Below are positions 1 to 12,500 of a stretch of DNA of 64,000 bases, in pieces. The stretch covers positions 1,426,970 to 1,490,969 of the forward strand of contig VFFE01007488.1 of assembly GCA_008921705.1 (NCBI GenBank), written 5' to 3'. The notes under the pieces were generated by a model. That model was not told where the DNA came from. It saw only the letters and a program-made list of their open reading frames with translations, and searched no databases. Position numbers and translations under genes: made by a program. Numbering within the stretch: position 1 is the stretch's first letter; each line of letters starts with the position of its first letter. The stretch comes from Burhinus oedicnemus. Its lineage: Eukaryota; Chordata; Aves; Charadriiformes; Burhinidae.

Positions 1-1407
1 TGTCAGAGGAGCATGTCTGCTGCCCGTGCCATAGTATCTGGGGTCAGGCCATGGAGCTGTGCATATCCCCACTTCTCATCTCCTTTCCCTGTGCCCACCC
101 CAAAATGATTCTTTTAGGGAGGAGATGCTGGACCAGAAGTCCTACAGCAAACAGTATTTGTCTCCTGTTTCCCCAGGACTGACAGTGAGCACAGGAGTTA
201 CTTGTTACATGCAGAGATTCCCCAGCATGGACTTTCTGCATGTGCAGTGACGGGATCGATGCTGTTATGGTCTGTGAAGCTGAAGGTCCACCAATAATGA
301 GAGTGTATTACTTCTGCTGAGAGCACAGCCATCATGATTGCAGGGGGGATTAAAATCCTGTCAGGCCTGAATCCAAAATGAGGTCAGTGGGAGATTTCTG
401 AGGCATACCTTTCGATCCACGCTTCAAGGTCTGTCGAGGGTGCACTCAGGTGTGCCGAGGTTTGATGCGCTCTGGTGCCTCCTGAAGTAGCTATGCCATT
501 GCAGAGGAAGGACCACTGTGATGGTATTAAATATCCCATCTGGAAGTGGTTCTGCCACCTTGTCCCCAGAATTATACAGGGTGCAAAGGATGTAGCACAG
601 GGGTTGTAGTAGGCTATAAGAAGACAAGACCTTTTTTACAAGCATTGAGACTCTAACTTAAATGTCACTGGGAAAGCCTGGGCAATTTACTTTAGTCCTG
701 TCTGCCACTCAGACCAGGCTCATCATTTTTGTGCTAAGGGCATGACAGTGCATCACTGGCGTTAATGGTGTCAAATGTGCGACGTGATGCAGAAGCACGA
801 TTGCACGAAATAATGAAATGACAACTTCCTGAACTCATGTAGCTTTTTCCTTGGCAATACATTAGTAAATAAATGTTGCACTTACTGCATGCAGCACCTT
901 CAGCTGAGGATCTGAACCAAACCAAACCAAGTGACCTTCCTCCCCTAAAATGGAAATCAAGCCACATGATTCCCCTGTGCTGTTTGTTATACAGCAGCCT
1001 CTCTTACTTGGATCAAGTTTTTTCCTATCACTTTGAATGCAAAAAGCAGTTGATCATTTCATCCATGTGACTACAAGGGTGACTGTCACAGCTTGCAAAG
1101 CATATGGTAGCTCTTGCAATATCAATAATAATCTCTAAGTAATGCAACTTTGGGTTGTAGTCATCTTTTATTATCACTCCAGTCTTCCAGTAGCTTCCTC
1201 CTGTCTCTCTCTTTTAGAATTTTTGTCTTTCATTATTAAATGAAACCTTCTATACCCAGTGATTACATTATCAAGGATTACCTGCTGAAAGGGATCAAAA
1301 CTGATCAAAATAAAGGCTGCGTTATTCTGAATAGATTTTACTTATTTTGAGGGGGCTTCATCAAATTAATTAGAGGATGAAATTAAACAATAAGCAAGAA
1401 ATGTAGT
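1..1407. other. Unique non-coding stretch, no gene seen
   Basis: The open frames here (up to about 77 codons on either strand) overlap each other, match no family I know and show no coding bias. A short stretch near 676-735 faintly resembles the core of a MIR SINE but is too weak to call. I see nothing else. Confidence 0.7.
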
Positions 1408-1475
1408 AGGCATTTTGCAGATGGGGACACTGAAATTTAAAGAGGAAAAAGAGACTTGTCACAGATTTGCCGTAT
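1408..1475 (-). repeat. MIR-like SINE core relic
   Basis: The plus strand reads like the reverse complement of a MIR core. It has CATTTTGCAGATGGGGACAC at 1411-1430, then a purine-rich part and 'GACTTGTCACAG'. This parallels the MIR stretch that usually contains 'gatgaggaaactgag' and 'cttgcccaaggtcaca'. MIR elements are old amniote SINEs, and only the core normally survives in birds. The match is by eye over about 65 bases with several mismatches, so chance similarity is possible. Confidence 0.5.
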
Positions 1476-4400
1476 GGACTGAAACAGAACTGGAATTTTC
1501 TCCTTGAAGGCTAAGTGCATCTCTTGCAGATTGCAAGTGGGGAGGAGCTTATAAACTGCTTATTTAAAATCTGTGGATGGGAATGAAATACTTTTTGGTT
1601 GTCATATTAAAGTTAAATTCTATTAAATAAGGAATAAAATCCACTGTAACTATAGCAGGTAATTTTTCTTTAGACGTAGCAAAGTATTCAGTTCCCACAC
1701 TGAAGTGAATTCAATATCAAGCACATATTCACAACATTTCTTACAATTTCTGTAAGATCTATTTAAATCACTTTTTCTTCTAAATGAGATGTCCTGCACA
1801 CTCTCTGCCTGTTATGGGGTATTGATAACATCTGTTTACTAATCTGATAGCAATGTCCAATGAGTGCAGAGAATGTGACAGATTTGAATGGCTGTGATGT
1901 TAAGTCAGGTGGCAGGGTGACTGACTGGTCACCTAATGATAATAACATGGGTTTGCAGGCAAAATGAAATAGGATGGCAGCAAACATGGGGAACTGACTG
2001 TTTATAATGCATGTTATTCTGGGAATGAAAGAGTGAACCCGGAGGTACAGAAATTGTTGAAATGTATAATGTATTCATGTTTTTGTCCCGTGACTCAGAA
2101 GCTGGGTTTTTGAGTCTCGGAGTAAAGTAAAAGGAGTAAAGAAGTAAAACTTCCTTGAGTTGTGCAAGGAAGGGGTAGAACACTGCCCTATTTAATTAGT
2201 GAAGCCCTTTCCATTTGTTTCCTGGACAGGTGAGTTTTATAGCCTTGCATCTAGTTGTGCATTGCTGGTAGGGGTGCAGACCTTGCATTCTGCTGCCTTG
2301 CTGAGACTGAAATCAGAGCACTTTCACCATGAAAGAACAAGTTTAAAACCATCTCCAAGGCAGCTGGTTCACTGGTCTGCCCTCAAGTCTGTCCATCAAT
2401 GCAAAAATCTCACTCAACTTGCCAAGGCAGTCCTAGCACAGTGTGATGGAACAGTGGATCCTTTGGAAAGGATATGATACAGTTTTCTTAGGGCTAGTAA
2501 AAGTAAAGGATTGCTCTTTCTGCCTAATCACACTGGATGTCTGTGTGAGCCTGGGAAAGCTGACCTTGAGGGGAGTCCACACTCTCCTTTGCAAAGGATA
2601 GTGAGGGACCCGCTATCTTTGTATGATCTTTCAGGCAACTGGCGGGATAAAACTGGGTAAAATTGCACTTCTGGCTAAAATAATTTTTAAAGAAGGAGTC
2701 TGACTGTGCGTGGCTCTTGTGTGGGTACAAAATGAGGAGGGAAGGCGTAATGTGCTTTCTCTGTGCTTTTCCCACAGAATCAGACTTATCACATCTCACT
2801 TAGGTATCTCAGTGATGTATGTTCAGATCTGAAAAAGTTATCCTGAGCTCCTTTTATAGTCAATGGAGAGAAACTAGAAGGTATTTTTCTCCTTCAGATG
2901 AAGCATATCATCTTAACAGGTGGTCCAAGATGGGCAAAACAAATCACCATGTGAAGTTGTGTCCTTCTTGCCATTAAGTATAAAGACTGGAGTAACTCAC
3001 ATTTAGATAACTAATTTTTAAGCACAAAATATGTACCAGGAATAAGGACCAGCTCTTGCCCTGTTTCATTATTCTGGAAGATGGAGGTCTCCAGAAGGGC
3101 TCAGTTTAATGGAATAATATTTCCTAACCTGTACTGTATTTTTGTTGATAGGTACCTGGTCCACAGTCCAAGGGATATATCTTCACTGTTGGTAGGTGAG
3201 TTGAGACATAGGTCAACAAAGTAAAGTGTGTAGGCTTGCAAATGCTGCATGATTTCAGTGGAAAATAAGCTCAGCAAGTCTGAGCCCAACTGTCATGTTG
3301 TCACAAATCCAGCTCTTGGTCATTTCTAAATTTTTCCAGTAGTACCAGAGTGATTTTTAAAGCTAAACTGAGTCAGAAAAGCTTCCTCATGTAGCTGAGA
3401 AGAGATAACACAACTGAATTCATAAAGCCCCATAATATTTGCCTACCTAGAAAAGACACATTTCTTAGTCCAACTTTAAAAATAGGTACTAAGAAAAGAT
3501 ATCCATCTCTTCTTTTTTTTTTCCTTGCTATTGTTCACTTGTGAATATGTAACACAGCATAACATTCTCAAACTATAATCTGCTCAACATTATCTAATTG
3601 CATCTGTCATTTTACTCCGCAATAAAATACTTCTGGGGAAAAAGAAATATGGAACTTAGCACTTGAGCTACTTTTTAAAAAATTGCTTCTGATTTTAAAC
3701 ATATAGCAATGACATTTACCTGCTAAAATTTAAAAAGTAAAAACAATCTGCATGTTATCAAGCTCATACGCAGTTATCTTCTGTAGCTCATATGCTACAA
3801 TGAGGGTATACCTTGTTCAAGTCATTCTTAGGGCAGCGAGGTGCTCATACGAGAACTGAGCGGGGGTCTATGTCTCTATTTTTGACATATGCTTTAATCA
3901 GTCTATGGACTGCGTGTTTGGTATTGTTTAATTATTGTTCCTCTGAATGTGCTAATTGCACTTTGGCTGTATAACTTGTAAATGGGAGGGATGCCAACAT
4001 ATTCACTAAGTAACATCTTTGTGCTATCCATGCCAGCTTCCCAGAAAATACATCCAAGATGGCTATTGATCCTTTTTCTTGTGCTTTTACAGCTTAATCC
4101 CCCTTCATTCTTTTTCTTTTTTTTTTCTCATTCTCAAGCTGATACCCTGTGAAAGCGATTTCCTTCAGCAGATCCCACGCCATCAGCATGCCAGCTTCTT
4201 GCATCCTTCCATGTCATTCACAGTCTCTACTTTCTCACCTTTCTCCTCTCTGTCCTTTCCCCTTCATACGTCTCCTTTCTGCTGCTACTGAATGAGGACA
4301 GGAAAAGTCTATTACTGTTTGAGGGTTGGCATTCTCAAGTTGCGCAGAAAGTATTAGGCATGAATTTGTTATTGCCTTCAAAAACCATGGGAGCCTCTAC

Positions 4401-6599
4401 ACAGACTTGTCTCCTAAAATTCAGCTACAAAGACAGTCTTGCCTTGTATGTGCTTACATAAAAAGCAAACAGCGGGGATTAATTACTTTAGACAGCTAAA
4501 TAAATATTTATTTCCCATAATACTCTTCAAAAATATCTGTCACTGTTTCACTACTTAACAATGGCTGGTAGCGACAAGTGGGATCTTTTTCAATGGAAGT
4601 TGCTTTTTAATGAGTGTTTTTCGGGTAGGAGGTTTAATCTGATGCTGCTTTTGGCGCAATGCCTGGCCTATCCCAGTACAAACTCTCTCTGATTAACAAA
4701 AGGCCTAATTTTTAAACTGATCTAGCTCAGCTGATGCTAGTTGATTCTTTTATTTAACTCAGGCTTGTTTATGAGTCAATTAGCATTTAAACTGAGCTCC
4801 CAGCCTTCATATAAATTCTCAGCCACCTAAACTGAACAAAACAGCCCTTTCTCCTGTGTTTAGGGGCCACTAAGCACCTATACAATATCCTGCTGTAGCA
4901 TTCTTGTGTTGCCAGGATTTAGGGAATTAATCCAGTGATTTTGGCTGAGACTCATGCAGGCCAAAATTAGATTAGGTACCTTCCTCAGAGTAGGTGTCTG
5001 CACTTGACTCCCCTCTCAGTGTCCCTACTGCCATCCCTGGGAGCGACCTCCTACTGGGAATGGTGGGGCAGATGGTGAGCCACAGCGTACCTAAAATGGC
5101 CTGAAATCAGCCTACTTGTACAATTTTCTGGCATGGCTCTCCTCTTTCTACTGTGTTATGCAGTAAATTCATTTTTATTTCCACCTGAACTCTCTTTCTG
5201 TGCTTTTTCACTTGGTCACTGTTCCCTGGGATGCCAGGTCTCTCTTGGCTGGGTGAAGAAGTCAGCATGGGTGTTGCTCAGTCCTGAGCTTGCTGAGCTG
5301 AGGAAACAGTCATGTAGACTGTCCCGTGACTGCCACTTGTGACATGTCCTCTCTGCTGTTACCTCTCCCAGCACCATTCATCAACCTCTGCATCCCCACC
5401 TCCCATGCTACCTCCTTGTTGCTCCCCCTCTTCCCTCAGAGCAGGTGATCCCTCAACTCCCACAAGGCATGATGGGCACTGGGGCCACATTGTGGAGGAT
5501 GCAGCATGCTGCAAAAGTGGTGCTGAGCAACTCTGACGTGTGGGGTGGACACCATGCCTCCAGAGTGATACTAGCACCAGTACCATACCTTAAGGATGCC
5601 AAGGGCCTGTTCTGCTGTGGCGTGGGTCTGGCAGTGAACACTGTTGCAGCATTGCCACGAAGCAGCTGGCAAACACCTGAAGGAGAGATGCAATGGTCCA
5701 AGGAGGCAATCATTAAGTGGAGAAAGAGAAGAAAGTAGAAAGGGTGTCCAGTTAAGATTCTTTATGTAGGCTGACTGCTGAAATCATGCCAAGATGGGCT
5801 GGTGGGGACTGTCCCTGGTCCATGGATGGAAGTGGATGTGATGTGCAAGATGAAAGATTTTTTTGAAATGTTTGTGAAGAAACTGTTTACCTCTACTTGT
5901 GGAAAAGTATGATCTGTGCCTGGTCTGGAGTCCCACACCTGGGGTGTGGGACTTTTTGTAGATTTTGTGTCCACAAAATGGATGTGGCCCCCAAGTTGGA
6001 GCCATTACCTGTGACATTCATTTGGCCCATGTTCTGTGATGTTGTTTCTGCATAGCTTTAAGACTAGGATTAAAGATGCTATTCATTGCGGGAAATGAGC
6101 TTTCAGGTAGAAACTCTGCATAGTTCAATTCTGGCCCCAGGTGAAGTGCATGAGTTGTTCTGTTTATTTTCCAGTGGCTCTGATGAACTTCTTCAGGGTG
6201 CAGCAGGCACTCCGCTGGCTTTTCTCAGGTGCCAGGATCCTCACACATACCTAGAGGATGGTGGTGACACTGCCAGTGTGTGGAAGGATGTTTCTGTCCT
6301 GGACGCTATCCCAGGCTTTGACATGGGGGCTAAATTTTGCAATGATTGCTTCACTGGTGAGGCAGAGACCTGAACTGTGGACTGCTAGTCTTGGAGTGTC
6401 CTGTCTAGGTAGGGCCTTCTTACTCCTTCCTCCACAGTGTATAGAGACAGCACACACGGAGATGAATGTTTCTGTTCCCAAATTTTCCTAACCTGCACTT
6501 ATCTTCTTTCATTCCATCTCTTCATGGTACTTTTCTGCTCCATTGTCTGGGCTGTGTGCTAGCTGTTCCTGGTGTGAGTCAAACACAGTATAACCAGCT
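1476..6599. other. Unique AT-rich non-coding stretch
   Basis: About 5.1 kb with no recognisable gene or mobile element. Open frames reach 97 codons (5445-5738) but overlap others on both strands and carry no domain. T runs of 9-10 occur near 3512 and 4120. The part at 4455-4805 is rich in TAAT and TTTAA-type motifs and may be a conserved non-coding element. A perfect hairpin lies at 5929-5953. Confidence 0.65.
5929..5953. repeat. Perfect 11-bp inverted repeat with 3-nt loop
   Basis: The left arm AGTCCCACACC (5929-5939) is the exact reverse complement of the right arm GGTGTGGGACT (5943-5953), around a TGG loop. A short T run (5953-5957) follows. Two G-T pairs could extend the stem in RNA. There is no gene next to it, so a function is not established. 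Confidence 0.8.
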
Positions 6600-7153
6600 G
6601 GTCAAAAGAGGTGATTATCCTGCTGTATTCAGCATTGGTGCGGCCTCACTTTGAGTACTGTGCAGTTCTGGGACCCACAGTTTAAGAAGGATGTGAAGAT
6701 CCTTGAATGCGTCCAGAGGAGGGCAACAAATCTGGTGAAAGAGCTGGAAAGAATGTCTTATGAAGAGTGGCTAAGGACTTTGGGTTAGTCTAATTTGGAG
6801 AAAAGGAGTCTGAGGAGTAACCTCATTGTTCTTTACAGCTTCCTGAGGAGGCGAAGTGGAGAGAGAGGTGCTGATCTCTTCTCCCTCGTATCCAGTGATA
6901 GGACATGTGTGAATGGTTCAGAGCTGCACCAGGGGAAGTTTAGACTGGACATTAGGAAGCATTTATTTACCAAGAGGGTGGTCAAACACTGGCATAGGCT
7001 TCCTTAGAGAGGTGGTTGATGCCCCAAGCCTGTCAGTGTTTAAGAAGAGTTTGGTCAATGCCCATAATAACATGCTTTAACTTGGTCAGGCAATTGGACT
7101 AGATGATCATTGTAGGTTCTTTCCAATTGAAATAGTCTCTTCTATTCTATTGA
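6600..7153 (+). mobile_element. CR1 LINE, 5'-truncated, 3' end of ORF2 plus 3' UTR
   Basis: This is a non-LTR retrotransposon fragment. It begins inside the C-terminal part of the CR1 reverse transcriptase, with the conserved 'SAL(V)RPH(L/F)EYC' region near 6633-6663 followed by '[20 protein letters not shown]'-type sequence. Its end has 'TTGGACTAGATGATC' at 7096-7110 and a decayed (ATTCTATTG) tail near 7141-7153. The ORF is broken, for example by TAG at about 6786. The region 6795-7007 still reads as the conserved CR1 C-terminus, 'RLDIRKHLFTKRVVKHWHRLP'-like but interrupted afterwards. Divergence from the other copies in the window suggests middle age. Confidence 0.93.
6795..7007 (+). pseudogene. 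CR1 ORF2 C-terminal remnant
   Basis: Seventy codons remain open from the extreme C-terminal part of the CR1 ORF2 protein. The order matches CR1: an 'EKRSLRSNLI' segment, then 'DLFSLVSSDRT', then 'FRLDIRKHLFTKRVVKHW'. The 5' side is cut by a stop near 6786. The 3' side ends in TAG, earlier than the normal CR1 end. It lies within the CR1 at 6600-7153 and is not expected to make a working protein. Confidence 0.85.
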
Positions 7154-8074
7154 TCTGAAACTCCCATCTATGCATAGCATCCCTAACTATACCTCCTAAG
7201 CCCCTACCTCTGTCTCTCTCCAGTGCTTATCTAATTTATTCCACTGTCACACTAAACTGGTTTGACTTGGTGTTCCTGCAGAAAATCTAGTCTCTCTCAT
7301 TCTCCCTCCTTCCTTTTGGTGTTACCTATCAGGCAGGCATTGGAAAAGTGTGCAGGGGGTGGTGTTTCATTTCCTGAAGGTGCCCAGCTAGTGCAGTCAT
7401 GGTTCTGGCATGGAGATGGTGAAAATGGAACTAATAACAGGAAACAAATCACAAAGAGTCCTAGATACCTAGGCTTTCCCATACAGCTGCATGAGGGGCA
7501 ATATAGGTGTCTTTCTGTGTCTGGTCATCCAAGTGCAGTTGCCCGGTGAGCAAAGACGCCTCTCAAGCTTTTGAAGTTCTGTGTGAGGAGAATGGAGAAG
7601 TAGATGAAACGGCTGACTGCCAAACACTATGCATCTGAAACAGTACTATACAACTATTTCAGTCAGATGAATCACGCCCTTGAAAACCTGAAAAATGTGT
7701 GAGACTTTTAAAATGGTGGTAAGAAAATTATTGATTTGGTGTGTGGTTAATTAAACAGCAGCTGGTACTCTGCTGTTTTAGAGGATTAATAAAAAGGAAG
7801 CTTTGATGACTCTGAAATGTTAAGCCGTAATCAAAGACATTAAACTAAAAAAAATTGTTTATGATCGTTTACAGTGAACAAGAAGTTAACTTCTGCCTTT
7901 GTTATGAGGTCACGTGAAGCGTGAGTGGTGGCCACCAGCTGTGAAGGACGGAGAACGTAGGCTGTTCTTCCAACAGACAATGTGCCACCTTATACTTTGT
8001 GTGCGTCCCAGAAATCTTTCAAACCTCTTGCTTCAAATTAGCAGTAGAGATTTGAAGAAACTTCATCTAATGCT
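7154..8074. other. Unique non-coding stretch, possible conserved element inside
   Basis: No gene or repeat is recognised. Positions 7688-7915 form an AT-rich block dense in TTAATTAA, TAAT and ATTAAA motifs. It looks more like a regulatory or conserved non-coding element than neutral sequence, but this cannot be shown from one sequence. Confidence 0.55.
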
Positions 8075-8135
8075 GGTAACAGTCCTGACTTCAGAGGGGG
8101 CTGGACTCAATGACCTTCAGAGAGTCAACCAACAT
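8075..8135 (+). repeat. Short decayed CR1 3' end
   Basis: 'GGGGGCTGGACTCAATGACC' followed by 'TTCAGAGAGTCAACCAAC' parallels the CR1 3' UTR signature of '(T)TGGACTCGATGATC', then 'AGAGGTCCCTTCCAAC'. Only about 60 bases are recognisable and no terminal octamer repeat remains. An old CR1 fragment is the best explanation. Confidence 0.5.
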
Positions 8136-9116
8136 CTCTTTGGCAATATAAAACACTCAATATTTAATGCCTTGGCTTCTAGATCACTGCAAACATTGAA
8201 AGCCCAGCCTGCATTTGTTGGGACAACAAGGCTCCTCTTAGGCCATGGATAAAAACAAGCTGCTGAAACTTCTGCAAGGCTTATTTGGTACAAGTTTTCT
8301 TATGCATTAGTAGGACAAGGAGATGCCTGTTTGAAAGCTGCATAAAAGACACGGCAGGGAAATACACCACCACTTGTGTTACCAGAAACAACACCGGTTC
8401 TGCTGTAGTGCCCAGACACCTCCTGCTTCTGGCAGAGGGACTGGCCCAGAAAGGAAGGATAGTTTGGCTTGTCCTGTGCTCTCACAACCACTCCCTGCCT
8501 TCGTAGGGGCAGGCCTGGGCCATGTCCTCCTAGGGTAGAGGTGGAAGATGGAGATGGAGGGAGGGAGGGAGGGAGGAAGGAAGGGAAGGAGTGTGCGGGG
8601 CACATGGATGTGTTGGAGGAAACAGGGAGGGGTGGCATGGAAAAATGAATCTCAGCCAACATCAAAGGGAGTCTGGGGCAGAGGAGGAACTGTCATGTGG
8701 TAAGGGAGATTAAGGAGAACAGGGACAGTGGGAGAGGGCAGTGGTGCATCCTCCTTCCCTTGGCCACAAGGGAGAGTGTGTTATGGGGGAAAGGCATGCA
8801 TGTGCTACAGGATGGAGACTACACAGAGACATGGGGCTGAGAAATAAGGTAGGAAAGAGGAGGCAGGAGGAGGTGTGGGGAAACCCTGAAGCAGAGAGAG
8901 GGTAGAGGAGCTTGTTACGTGATGTATGATGAGCAGTGCCTCTTGCATTCAGACCTATGGAAGCAGCAGAGTGTGCAGCCCACAGGGTGTTCCAGTGAAG
9001 GCAGGATGAGCATGTGTTGTAGTGGTGCAGCCTGCCACCTTCCCCAGCTTTGCGCAAAAGGCAGGGAGGGGAGAGGGTTTTCAGGAGAAAGGGAGCTAAT
9101 TCAAGAGTCACCTTTC
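8136..9116. other. Purine-rich non-coding stretch
   Basis: From about 8520 to 9080 the plus strand is strongly G/A-rich, giving long proline- and serine-rich frames on the minus strand (8300-8665, 8710-9111). These are composition artefacts, with no domain and no supporting signals. No gene is recognised. Confidence 0.65.
8556..8590 (+). repeat. (GGGA)n / (GGAA)n simple repeat with G-quadruplex motif
   Basis: Four GGG runs separated by single A residues occupy 8559-8573, followed by GGAAGGAAGGGAAGGA. The spacing fits the standard four-run G-quadruplex pattern on the plus strand. Confidence 0.9.
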
Positions 9117-9515
9117 TTCATAGAATCGTAGAATACCAGGTTGGAAGGGACCTCAAGGATCACCTGGTCCAACCTTTCTTGGCAAAAGCACGGTCTAGAC
9201 AAGATGGCCCAGCACCCTGTCCAGCTGAATCTTAAAACTGACTAATGTTGGGGAATCCATCACTTCCCTGGGGAGATTATTCCAATGGCTCATTGTTCTC
9301 ATTATGAAAAAGTGTCCAGTCGGAATCTCCCCAGGAATAACTTGTACCCATTACCCCATGTCTTTTCCATGTGACTCTTTGTAAAAAGGGAGTCGCCATC
9401 TTCTTTGTAGCCACTCTTTAAATACTGGAATGTGGTGATGGGGTCTCCTGTAAGCCTTCTTTTCTCAAGGCTGAACAAACCCCGTTCTCTCAGCCTTTCC
9501 TCGTATGGCAGGTTT
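9117..9515 (-). mobile_element. CR1 LINE 3' fragment (minus strand)
   Basis: The plus strand starts with the reverse complement of the CR1 tail, TCATAGAATCGTAGAATACC, then 'AGGTTGGAAGGGACCTCAAGGATCACCTGGTCCAACC'-type sequence. It runs into the reverse complement of the ORF2 C-terminus, ending at 'CTCAGCCTTTCCTCGTATGGC' (near 9490-9510), the usual CR1 'HLSYEERL' region. The body is diverged and no ORF is open. The right edge is the 5' truncation point. Confidence 0.93.
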
Positions 9516-12500
9516 CATCTCCCTTCCCCCCATTCTTTATGTTTATTTGTGCAGTCAGTTACTTGATAAGTGGTTTAATATATTCATTTTATGTATGTCA
9601 GGGTAACTCCATCCCTGATTGAACTCCACTGAATCTAGATCATTATTAGAAAATTGCTTTATAAATAAGCCTGGACTGAGAGACACTTTCCATGTGAAAT
9701 ACAAAGCATCCTGCTTCTGAGCTGCTGAATGTTTTCTGGAAATGCAAACACAGGCAGCAGGCACATCATTGTTAAACTAATTAAAGTTTAAAGAGAGACC
9801 TTTATACATACTAGTCTAGCTAATTTGTTGTCACAGGATCATAATTCATTAAATATATTTTCTATTGTTAGTTAAGTTAATAATAAGCAAAACAGAGCAT
9901 ATGGGATGTGTCAGCTGATGAGTCAAGATGGAAGGAAACATCTTTACTGAGTCTTTAAGTTGTGCCTTCTTCTACACAGTTTCCTTTCTGGATAAATGAC
10001 TAGAAGGTTGCAGTCTAAATAAATATGACGGACTTTGCCTGCAGATGCCCTGATGTGCTGAGCTGCGGTACTTCCCTTCCATTTTACAAAACCACCGAAA
10101 AGCAATATTAAAGCAACCACTGCTTAATAGAAATTCAGACCTCTGTATTGGAGACAAAATTTGGAGATGATGTAAACAGAGGAAAAGTTGACCAGATGTC
10201 TGGGAAAGTGTCATGTAACTTGCAGCAGTTTGATTTAAAATAGATGTATGAAATGATTCACCCCAGGACACCATAGCTGTTTTCTACGTGTCTGCCCCAT
10301 TTCTCTTGCAGGGATGGCTCAGCTGTTCCAGCAGCATCAACCAAACTCCTGTGCATTAAAACCCAGCACTTAGAGAAAGTGAAAACTGATGCCAGCTGTG
10401 CTGCTCCACCCCAGATACTGCTTCTTGAGCATAGGAGCCGCCTATGCCCTGGCAGCAGAAATATCTAAGACAGAGGCAGGGCAGACTGCTGAAGGCAGAA
10501 GCCACAGCACAGCAGCAGGATTAGGTGGCCTCACAGGTGAACTGGAGTTATCAGGCCAACGTGGCATCCTTGAGCACTAAATTCAGTTCTGGTAGTAGTT
10601 TATTGGTTGTGTTCTTGGCTGTGTCAGCCTGCTGCACAGGGTAAATGCTGCTTGGTGCAATGTATCTGCCAGTTTTCCTGGGAACTAGGTGGGCCTCTGC
10701 CCTGGGACTGGAAGAAAATGGAAATGATCGTCCTGTGAGTACGGATTTTTGAAAGTTTTTTCATTCCTACACAAAGTCAAGTCCTCAATGAAAAGCTTTC
10801 TGATGGGTACTGAGTACCAATACTTCAGAGAGCACTGGTATGGCATGGGTTTGGAGGAACCCAAAGCTCCAGAGTTTTCTTGTATTCCTGTTTCACCTCT
10901 GGCCAACCTATTGCCTTTTCCTTTGCATGAACAGTCTTCTGGATTCCTTCACAGATTCTTGCTCTTGAGTTTGAATTCCTGCCTGTAACAGGGAAGTGGA
11001 CTTTCAGAGTCCAAATGCTCTTGGTTCCAGCTGGGACAGGCTTATGATTTCCCTGTGACTCAAGCTGAATAAAGCTAATTATACTCTTCTGAGCATTTGC
11101 TTGATAAGGGGGCTCTCACTGAGCCATCATTTTGGAGCGTGTAGCTGCCTATCTCACCTCCTTTCCTTATCATGTTAAAACAAGTGGTTCCGTGATTGTG
11201 GTGCTAATCAAGATGAGGGTCCTTGTGGATTTGTGCTCAACAACTCACGCTCACTCTCTCTGCAACAGCCCTGGCTGTCCTTCCTGTGCCCCTTCTGCCA
11301 CTGTTACTGCAGTCAGTGTTTTAGGTCCTCCCAGCATCTTCTAAATGCCCTTCGGCTCCTTTCCTCACTCCTATGGTCGTAAGCAATGCCTCCCATCCAG
11401 CCATCCACATTGCCTCCATTTCTATCCCATATTTACTCCCACACCCTTGGGACTGTGCAGGATTTGACAGCTCCAGCAGTTGGGCTGCAGCAGTGCACAT
11501 GGGGATTGCCTGCTGCCTGCAGGGTGCGGCTGGACACGCTGGTTGCCAAACAGGATAAATAATGGACAAGCTCTGCCTATTCTCCATCAGCTGAAGGGTG
11601 GATATGACCTCTTTTCTTTCCCCAACTTCTGAATTTCCCAAAGTTGTAAGAATTTATTATGTTTTTGTTGCAGCCTCTTTGTTAAATTTGGCTGGAATCA
11701 GGCACGTCCTCTCATGTTTCTCACAGAAAGGTGGGCAGATAGGCAGACAGACAGCATCAGTGTTTAAGCCTCTGTTGCTCTGGACTGCCTAAGACTTTGG
11801 ACTATGTAGGAGCATCATTTCTTTCTCCTATTGGTATTTAGTATGTCCTACTGGTGTTTTTCCAGCATCCAGAAATCCTGACCAAGTCACAGAGGACTCA
11901 GTGCTATATTCCTGAAGTGTCCAAGAATTCATATTTTTCCTCCCAATCTCTCTTTCTGATAATTTTCTGCTGAAATGAGCTTGGCCAAATCATGTCTTTC
12001 TATATGGTAAAAACTTGTGGAAAAATTATAAAATAAAATAATTTATAAGGCCACCAAATAAAGCCTTGTTTTCTCAGCCTGAATCATATTTGCTCTGCTC
12101 AGTGAATGGGTCTTTGTATTTTAACCGAGACTAGACCTTGGCCCCAATATATCTATCTGGTAACGGTTGGTGTTTTCTGCTAAATAAAAGAAGTCATTTA
12201 AAGGGCTAAAAAGTAGTAGAACAAGTAAAGCAGTGACTTCATTGTGTTGCAGTTTAGTTTCTAAAGTGTAGTTAGAAATACAACATGCTTATTAATAGCC
12301 AAAATTGTGGGTTATAAAAGTTGGAATAGAAGTGACGACTCCTCTTCAAGGATCTGGGAGAGTGTACTATCAGAACTGGAAGCTGTCAGTGAAAAGAATC
12401 TTTTTTTGACTAAAAAGATGTAAAAGGTATACTAAAGAGGGTGTCTGATTCCCGATACTGATAGCACTGTCACATGTGTACATGACGGATGTGATTAGTA

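Noticed and set aside
670..740. MIR-like 'GCCTGGGCAATTTACTTTA'
   Set aside because: Only about 20 bases fit; the continuation does not follow the MIR consensus well.
8300..9111. Pro/Ser-rich minus-strand frames (121 and 133 codons)
   Set aside because: They arise from the purine-rich plus strand and show no domain.
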